From: Talpa occidentalis | Taxonomy: Eukaryota; Chordata; Mammalia; Eulipotyphla; Talpidae | NCBI RefSeq assembly: GCF_014898055.3 | Contig: NW_023605194.1 | Coordinates: 63,303,361 to 63,367,360 of the forward strand | Length of the DNA stretch: 64,000 bases | Direction of reading: 5' to 3' | Shown here: piece after piece, positions 56,901 through 64,000 of the stretch | How positions within the stretch are numbered: the first letter of the stretch is position 1 | Layout of the letters: each line of letters starts with the position of its first letter | Translations under genes and position numbers: made by a program | Notes under the pieces: model-generated | What the model was told of the DNA's origin: nothing | What the model saw: only the letters and a program-made list of their open reading frames with translations | The model's database searches: none

Positions 56901-59090
56901 ATTTCTGGGTTTTTGGCCTCGTGTCCATCAGAGGCTCTATCACTGCCTCCCACGCCCTGTGTATGCTGGGTTTGCAGCACAGTTTGCATGCCTGCGTGAT
57001 GCCCAGGCCTACTGGCTCTTAGGTGACTCCCAGGGGCAGAGGCCCCTGTCATGCTGGTCCTTTCAGATGCTCAGCAGGCTGCCGGAGCTCTGCCTAGCCC
57101 AGAACCAAGGCAGCTCAGTCCCCTGGTCACTCAAGCCTTGTCCTTTGAGGACTGCCTGGGCCCAGCCTCTTGCCCTATCTTCCCCCTGTTCTCACCAGGT
57201 GGCCGGCGTGAAAATAGCCGAGCCACTTTGCCCCTCAGGTGCCTTTCACATTTTGGGTCTTACCTAGGGGCTGGGTGAGGGCAGGAGGGTTCCAGGAACC
57301 CACAGTGAAGGGGCCTGCTTGAGGTGTCTGGCAGGCCTGGCTGCGGCATGCATACCCCACTCCCAGGAGCTCTTGAACCTGCACATCAACTCCCACATCA
57401 AGCAGGAGGGAAGTATCAATTCCTAAGTCACAGTTCCAGAGACTCTGCTTTAATGGGGCTGAGGTCTGGTTCCAGGAATCTATTATTAGCAGTTTTGTTG
57501 TGTGATGGAACAGGTCTCAGCATCACCCCAGCTGCTCACTGTGCTGGGGAGGATCCCTCTCTCCCTGGGTCACTCTCCCAGACATGAGGTGTTGGACGTG
57601 CGCGGGGAGGCATTGCAGGAGTTGGTGCTGGGCTGGGAGCTGCAGCCACCCTCCTGGGTGTACGACACACACGTTTTCCAGAAGAGGAAACCAAGTTAAA
57701 ATCTTGAGCCAGCTCTCTCAGTGGGGAATGCAGAACTGAGGACCTCTCCAGGCTGCCAGGCCAGGCTGCCAGGCCCCATGGCATGCCTATGTGACTCCCC
57801 CAAGGGTCTTTAGCTAAAGAGGTCTCTGAATAATCCTGCTTCAAAAATCAGTTATAAACACATAAATTGAAACATCTGCAGGAGCACTTTGACTGATTAA
57901 GGAATTATGGGACCCTGGAGCCAATGCATCCATTAGCATTGGCCCCTCCTGCTCAGGACCTAGTCTCCAGCCTGCTTCCTTTCCAGGAGCTCAGGGCCCA
58001 GACTTGGCCTCAAGTCCTCAGGGTGGGAAGGGTAGGGGGAGGAGCGGTTGGAAGGGGACAGTGGTGCTCTCTGAGAATGTTGAGCATAGGTTCCTGGAGG
58101 CTGAGAGTGAGTTGTTAATGTGCCTTCTAGCTCTTATTCTGAAGAAGGTTGGTTCACAGCAGAAATCTAACAGTCTGAACCGAGGCTGAGCACACACCAG
58201 AGCCTGATGGAGAAGACAGAGCTCCACCCCCACCTAAACCTGCCCGCCAGTCCTGGTCCTGCCTTCCCTTTGAGATGAGACTTGGCACTCTCCCTCTCTG
58301 CACTGTGGACAGGGGTCCCAGGCCTGGCACGGGACCCAGGCAGGACTCCAGGCAGAGGGCAAAGGGCACCCCACCCAGCACCAGGGGGTTTCCTGAGGAC
58401 TCAGCCTGCTCCCGAGTGCCTCTTCCAAATTGGAGCGGGGTGGTGTGTGGCAGCCATTTTTAAACTTTCTTTAGCAGTCAAGTCCTTCCGCAAGTGAAAG
58501 AAACCCAAGATAAAGCAAAACAGATCAAAGGGAACCGGCTCTGTTTGAAAGGAGGTGGAAGGCGGCTGAGAGTCTGGTAGGGGAGACAGTGACAGGTGAG
58601 CCCGGAACAGTACAGCAGCACCTGGGTAGCGTGCAGAGAGACCTGTGAGCCCCCGTAGGGTTGGGAGTGGGAGCCTGGCAGGAAGTTCATTCTGAAAGGG
58701 GGGCAGCAGCGCCACCCCATACAAAGGGATCTGGTCAGGGTGAGTCTCAGCCTTGCTGCCACATCACGGGTTTCCTCTCTGAGGCAGGAAAGGTGCATGG
58801 GAAGTGTTTTAAGAAGTTGGGGTTTCACACAGGACCCCATCTAAAGAGTGTTTAGCAGATGGGGAGGGGTCACAGTGGGGGTGGCAGAGAAACAGGGGTC
58901 TGCTGGGAGGTCCATGCCATTCCCTGGGGGTAAGAGGACAGTGGCCTGGACTAGGGCGTGCCCATGGAGACAGGCAGCCAAATTTGGTCAGATGTGGGAA
59001 ACAAAGAGTGGGTCAAAACGCTGGCATCTGGTGAGGGGTTGGGTACAAGCAGAGGCACAGTGGGGTCTTTGCAACTGTTCTCAGTCTTTG
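50936..59090. other. GC-rich unique stretch
   Basis: MIR-like motifs appear near 52,640-52,745 (antisense) and 57,670-57,750 (sense). No exon with paired splice sites and a familiar domain was found. The longest minus frame (54,777-55,280, 167 codons) is of unknown meaning. Confidence 0.4.
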
Positions 59091-60277
59091 ACTGTAGCAT
59101 CATACTCAGTTATGAACACAGTATCTCAAGTCTCTCTCTCTCAATTGCTTCCACTTTTAACATTCCTCTTGTTGACTCAAGTGTCTATTTTCTCTGGGAT
59201 CAGCGCTTCCTTTGGCTGTTTGGACTTTTATTCTGACGCTCTTCTCTCTTGCCTGTTTATGCCTCCTGAACTTGGAGCTGTGTGTCCAACTTAAGGAGGG
59301 GTCAACTGAACACTGCCTCTGCCACCTTGGTGGGATGTACCCCGCAGTGTCTCTCCCTTATGTGGAATTCCCGAGCACAAGCAGGATGGCGAGCGGGTTA
59401 TGTCAGCACTTTGCTGTATGGCGAGTTTGGGGGCAGTGAGTGCCAGCCGTTGTATCACCCACTTCCCTCTCCCCCAGAGGGCTTCACGGTGGACTCTGGG
59501 CTCCATACTGGAAGTCTGTTTAGAACACAGCTCTCCATGTGGGGTGTGCCCTGCCTCCCAGTCCGGTAATGACCTGCCCACGTCCTGTAGTGGAGGGTAG
59601 GGGGAGTCCTCCCCAGGCAGTCCTCCACATGGTCTTTTGTCTTATGTCCACTGCTCTCCTGAAAGGTGGGGTTTCCTGCTCGGGACTCTTCTGTGACTTT
59701 GTGCATCCAGCTGCTCCCTCTACTTTCCATTTTCCAGAAGTATGAGTCACTCACGTCCTCAGGTGACCTACCCTCGTCCACAGCTTTCCCTCTGTCCTCT
59801 TTATTTCTCAGAGATTGGGAAGGGTGAAAATCAAGTGTGTGTGCTCAGTTCACCATCTTGGACTAGAAGTCTGAAGAATTTCTCCTTAGATAAAGTGCTT
59901 TTACAAATCCATACGTTTCATTTCCTTTTCTCAGACCTAAAAGTGCAGCTGAATCCTTGTCTTTTGCTGAGTCTGTGTCTGGTCAGTGAGAAATCCTGTG
60001 TCTCTGCCCTCAGGACAGCCCAGAACCTGTCACTTCTTGGCCTGCCTGCTTCCTGCCCGGTCCAGGCTGCCCTCCTGAGTGTGTACGTTTTCACTGGAGC
60101 TTCTCTCTAGTCCCCTGTTTGACCTTGCCCCTGTGGTCTTGTCCCCATAGATCAACTAGAGTGGCTTAAATTGGGTGGTATTTTCCAATCAAACCTTCCA
60201 GTGGGAAGTGAAGAGAGTGTGCGGATGGATGAAGAGGAAGGGAAGGCAAAGTCTCCAAGGTCTAAAGAGGAGCCCGA
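59090..60277. other. unique stretch, possibly old L1 5' region
   Basis: The part ending 'ctcagttcaccatcttggactagaagtc' (about 59,848-59,875) recalls the reversed 5' end of old L1s, but the match is too weak to call. A short (TC)n run lies at 59,131-59,140. Confidence 0.25.
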
Positions 60278-60357
60278 TACTGAGGCAAATCATGTCCCCC
60301 AATTTCATGTCCCCGCCAGAACCTGTGAAAGTGGCATTTGGAAATAGGATCTTTGCA

Positions 60358-60651
60358 GATGTAATCACTTTAGAATTCTTTTTTTTTTAAAAAATATATA
60401 TTTATTTATGCATACACAAGCTGGGGTACATGCCAGAGGTGTGGGGGTGAGAGCATTCACCAGAGACAGAGTAGGGAAAAGAACAGGCAGACTGACTGAA
60501 ATACACGCTAAGGGGAGCAGCAGGTGGGACAGGAGAGGTCTGCTGCGCCATGTGGGTAGCTCCCTGGCCGCCTGGGAATCGAACTCGTGCTGCAGAGGCT
60601 GCAGATAGCGTCATAGTGCTGTGCTTAACCCTTGCACCACTAGGGATGCCC
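60358..60651 (-). mobile_element. tRNA-derived SINE, antisense, left of a tandem pair
   Basis: The SINE is about 60,379-60,651, of the older lineage. It lies in the same orientation as the next SINE, and one LTR-derived target repeat (gatgta(a/g)tcacttta, at 60,358-60,372 and 60,989-61,003) brackets both. It probably inserted into the T-rich end of the second SINE. Confidence 0.88.
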
Positions 60652-60656
60652 TTGAC

Positions 60657-60987
60657 TTTTTTTTTTAAAGATTTATTTATTTATGCATACAAGAACCAGT
60701 GTACAGGCCAGATGTGTGGGAGGGTGAGAGGATTCACCAGAGACAGAGTGGGGAGCAGAACAGTCAGACAGACTGAAATACACTGCTGAGGGGAGCAGCG
60801 GGTGAGACAGGAGAGGTCTGCTGTGCCATGTGGGTTTCTCTGCTGAGGGGAGCAGCGGGTGAGGCAGGAGAGGTCTGCTGTGCCATGTGGGACTCTCCCT
60901 GGCCGGCCAGGAAGTGTACCCACGCTGCAGAGTCTACGGACAGCTTCATAGTGCTGCGTTCAACCTGGTGCGCCACCGGGGAGGCCC
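60657..60987 (-). mobile_element. SINE with an internal 57-bp tandem duplication, antisense
   Basis: The body is normal except that tgctgaggggagcagcgggtgag... through ...tgtggg(ttt/act)ctc occurs twice, at 60,784-60,840 and 60,841-60,897, with a few mismatches. The right end (ccaccggggaggcccc) abuts the duplicated LTR target. Confidence 0.92.
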
Positions 60988-61369
60988 CAGATGTAGTCAC
61001 TTTAAACTGAGGCCATACTGGATTAGGGTGGGCCTTAAGTCCAAGGACTGGTATCCTTATAAGGAGAAGAAGGTAGATATGGAGTGAAGAAAGCATGTAA
61101 GAAGGAAGGCAGAGACTGAAGGGATGCATCTAGGAATCTAAGCAACCACCAGAGTCTAAGAAGGAGCAAGGAATGATTCTGCCCTAGAACCTGCTGCCAC
61201 CATGACTAAGACTTCTGGCCTCCAAAATTGTGAGAGAATACATTTCTGTTGTGTTAAGCCACCCAGTTTTGAGTAATTTGTATGGAAATCTTAGAAAATT
61301 AATACAGGCCCTTATGCTGGCCCACAAGGCCCAGCAGGGTCTGTTCTCACCTCTTAGCACCCTCACTCT

Positions 61370-62020
61370 TCCCTGGCAACACTGGCTTTGAACACTGGCC
61401 GTGTATGCTCCTGCCCCAGGGCCTTTGCACGTGATGTTCTCACTCATCCACACGGATTGCTTCACTCAGGTGTCAGTGAAAAGTCATCTTATCACAGGGC
61501 CTCCCCTGACCTTCAAATTTAAACATCACTCCTGGTCCTATCCCCTCAAGTTTTCTCTGCAGCCCTCACTGTCTGCTAGTATATATTCACTTGCTTAGTG
61601 TGTCTCCCCTCTACCATGTAAACTTTCTTTTTTTTAAAAAAAAGATTTATTTATTTATTTAGACAAGCACTGGGTACAGTCAGAAGCGGGGGAGGGTGAG
61701 AGAATTCACCAGAGCTAGAGCGGGGAACAGAACAGGCAGACTGACAAAGTGCACTGCTGAGGGGAGCAGCAGGTGAGACAGGAGAGGTCTGCTGCACCAC
61801 GTGGGACCCTTGCCCGTGGCCGGGGATTGAACAGGTGCTGCAGAAGCTGCGGACAGCTTCACAGCCCAGCACTCAACCACTGCGCGACCAGGGGAGGCCC
61901 TAACCATGTAAACTTTCTAAGAGCCAGACCTGTTGAATATATTTGTTTGTACTGCCAGTGCCTACATCACTGAGAGGTGCATGCTCTGTATATAATCACC
62001 GAGTGAATAAGAAAATATCC
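61370..62020 (+). repeat. L2 3' region, sense, split by a SINE
   Basis: 'gtatgctcctgccccagggcctttgcacgtgatgttc ... ttcactcaggtgtcagtgaaaagtcatc ... cagggcctcccctgacc' runs up to 61,628 and continues at 61,919 ('taagagccagacctgttgaatatatttgtttgtactgccagtgcc'), as in L2. Confidence 0.78.
61613..61918 (-). mobile_element. younger tRNA-derived SINE in L2, antisense
   Basis: The SINE is 61,629-61,902. The exact 16-bp repeat accatgtaaactttct lies at 61,613-61,628 and 61,903-61,918. It has the 'tgggtacagtcagaagc' subfamily form. Confidence 0.95.
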
Positions 62021-62218
62021 ACCAACCAATTGAGTGAAAGGGCAGATCTCAGAGCAAGTAATTCAACAAAACAACAAAATGCCTTTTTTCATTCAGTCTC
62101 ACTCATAATGAAAGAAATACAGATGAAGTCTGCAATGAAACCATTCTCACCTATCAGATTGTAGGGAATGCGAGGGGAATTGGGGGCTGACCTGGGAATG
62201 TAACTTGAGACATCTCTT
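62021..62218 (+). mobile_element. possible L1 fragment, sense
   Basis: 'cagtctcactcataatgaaagaaatacagatgaagtctgcaatgaaaccattctcacctatcag' resembles old L1 3' UTR in the sense orientation. The call is tentative. Confidence 0.4.
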
Positions 62219-63968
62219 CTTTTTTTAAAAATGGAAATAAATAACTCACATATCATAAAGCTCACCCTTTTAAAGTGAAGAGTTTATTGGTTTTTAGTAT
62301 ATTCACAAGGTTGTGGAACCATCCCCACTATTTCAATCCAGAACCCTATTAGCAGCCTCTTCCCCTGTCCCCACACACCACCCCTCTGCAACCACTATTA
62401 GTTTATGACTATGAACTTGATTATTCTGCATATATCATGCAAGTGAAACCCCATGATATGTGGCCTTTTGTGTGTGGCATCTTTCAGTTGGCATCATCTC
62501 TCTCAGTTTTTCTCTAATAGCATGTACGTCAATCTCTTTTTGCTATGTTAACATTTCATTGTGTGAATATACATCTGGTCAATTAGTTGATGGACTTTGT
62601 GTTGTTTCTATTTTGTGGCGTATTCATATTCAGTAACATACTGAATACTGCTATGAACATACATATGAATGAAAAAGAAAAAATTCATATATAATTATCT
62701 ATGTAAATGTTTTTACATGGACATAAACTTTCAAATATCTTGGGTTAAACCTTGGGCTCTTTTTTTTTTTAAAGATTTATTTATTTATTTGTACAAGAAC
62801 TGGGGTACAGGCCAGATGTGCAGGACGGTGAGGGGATTCACCAGAGACAGAGCAGGGAACAGAACAGGCAGACTGATGAAATACACTGCTGAGGGGAGCA
62901 GCGGGCATGACAAGAGAGGTCTGCTGCGCCATGTGGGACCCTCACTGGCCGGCCGGGATCGGACCTGCGCTGCAGAGGCTGTGGACAGCTTCACAACGCA
63001 GTGCTCAACTGCCTGCACCACCAGGGGAGGCCCAAACCTTGGGCTCTTACTGCTAGTAACTCTATGGTAATTCTAGGTTTGAAATTTTAAGGACCAGTCA
63101 GACTGTTTTCCAAACAATTGCCCAGTTTTACATGGTCACCAGCATTATACAAGAGTTGGCAGTTCCTCAAAGGCTTCATTAACACTTGTTAGCTGTCTTC
63201 TCTCTTTTTTTTAATCATAGCCATCTAGAGGGTGTGAAATGGTATCTCACTGTGGTTTTGATTTGCATTTTCGTAACAACTAATGATATTGAGCAACTTT
63301 TTGTGTACTTATGTGTCATTTGTATATCTTTAGAGAAATGTCTATTCAGATTCTTTGCCCAGTTTTAATTGGGCTATTTGTACTTTATTATTGAATTGCA
63401 CAAGTTCTTTGTATATTTTGCATAATAATAGATATGATGTACAAATAATTTTTTCCTGTCTGGAAGTTAGTTTTTCAATATCTTCACAATGTCCTTTGAA
63501 GCACAAAGGTTATTAATTGTAATGAAGTCCAACTCATCTCTTTATTTGAATGCTTGTGCTTTTGGTATTGAGCTAAGAGATCACTGCCATGCCAGTATCA
63601 AAAGATTTACATTTGTGTTTTCCTCTAAGAAATTTATTCTTAGGACTTTGATCTATTTGTAGTTAATGTTTTATGTGGTATGAAATAAGGGTTCAAACTT
63701 ATTCTTTTGCATGTGGCTATCCAGTAGCTCTAGCATCATTTGTAACATTGAATTGCCATCCTTATTGAAAATTAATTGATTATAGACATATTGGTTTACT
63801 TAGAGACTCTCTTCCCTTGGTTTATATATCAATGTTTATTTCAGTGTCACATGTCTTGACTACTGTAGTTTTGTAGCCAGCTTTAAAATGGGAGAAATGC
63901 AAGTCTTCCAATTTTGTTCACTTTAAAGATTGTTTTAGCTATTGTAGGTCCCATGCATTTCCACATAA
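62219..63968 (-). mobile_element. L1 3' half, antisense, split by a SINE
   Basis: Reversed L1 3' UTR begins at 62,219 ('cttttttttaaaaatggaaataaat') and ORF2 follows. 'gctatccagtagctctagcatcatttgtaacattg' and 'tactgtagttttgtagccag' near the right end correspond to the segment at about 22,650-22,850 of the full-length L1. It is interrupted by the SINE at 62,762-63,033. Divergence is clearly higher than in the full-length L1. Confidence 0.75.
62747..63048 (-). mobile_element. tRNA-derived SINE in L1, antisense
   Basis: The SINE is 62,762-63,033. The exact 15-bp repeat aaaccttgggctctt lies at 62,747-62,761 and 63,034-63,048. It has the older 'ctggggtacaggccag' form. Confidence 0.95.
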
Positions 63969-64000
63969 ACTTTTTTTTTTTTAAGATTTTATTTATTTCT
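63969..64000 (-). mobile_element. start of another antisense SINE, cut by window edge
   Basis: T12 followed by aagattttatttattt is the usual tail end of an antisense SINE here. The rest lies outside the window. Confidence 0.65.

Larger units (their letters stand above)
60278..61306 (+). repeat. MLT1-type MaLR LTR, sense, carrying two SINEs
   Basis: LTR sequence covers 60,278-60,373 ('catttggaaataggatctttgcagatgtaatcacttta') and 61,004-61,306 ('aaactgaggccatactggattagggtgggcc ... ttctggcctccaaaattgtgagagaatacatttctgttgtgttaagccacccagttt ... aatac'). The order and 3' end are those of MLT1. It is an ancient non-coding LTR. Confidence 0.88.

Noticed and set aside
1..64000. CRISPR arrays, operons, phage or other prokaryotic systems
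   Set aside because: The regular repeats are microsatellites or SINEs; repeat content, CpG depletion outside islands and splice-like sites are mammalian.

Overview
The window is non-coding-dominated mammalian nuclear DNA. It shows old pan-mammalian repeats (MIR, L2, MLT1-type MaLR LTRs), many L1 pieces in both orientations, and about 19 copies of one tRNA-derived SINE with a Pol III A/B-box head and an (AAATA)n/poly(A) tail. There is no Alu, B1/B2, Bov-tA, CAN or horse ERE SINE, so the host is a placental mammal outside the groups those families mark. I cannot name the order from sequence alone. Pangolins or moles are guesses, not findings. Nothing resembles a bacterial operon, phage, plasmid or CRISPR array. 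I see no multi-exon protein-coding gene that I can name.

Layout. 1-6.4 kb: mostly unique DNA with two SINEs, a short L1 piece and a MIR. 6.4-15.3 kb: AT-rich antisense L1 layers, split by SINEs, a processed pseudogene of the splicing factor gene SF3A2 (12.0-13.3 kb) and short L1 3' ends. 15.3-21.4 kb: mixed unique and SINE DNA, with a 152-bp local duplication pasted inside a SINE. 21.45-27.81 kb: one full-length L1 (minus strand, 19-bp target-site duplication) with a complete 5' UTR but broken ORF1 and ORF2. 27.8-37.2 kb: old L1, MLT1 and L2 pieces plus two unusual L1 insertions. The clearer one has an inverted 5' part and a 3' transduction, and sits in the tail of a SINE. 37.5-38.45 kb: a CpG island with a splice-donor-like end at 38,050, the best candidate for a promoter and first exon on the plus strand. 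38.5-60 kb: GC-rich DNA nearly free of young transposons, with no exon I can support; it may be a first intron or intergenic DNA. 60.3-64 kb: an MLT1 LTR carrying two SINEs, an L2 piece, and antisense L1 to the window edge.

How parts relate. The insertions can be ordered by nesting: old L1 and MIR first, then older SINE subfamilies and the SF3A2 copy, then younger GC-rich SINEs and L1s. L1 enzymes are the known drivers of SINE, processed-pseudogene and L1 insertion, and target-site duplications at many junctions fit that. I did not find a new biological system. The most informative observations are structural: the twin-primed 3'-transducing L1, the templated duplication inside a SINE, the near-intact L1 with an endonuclease active-site change, and the unassigned CpG-island first exon.
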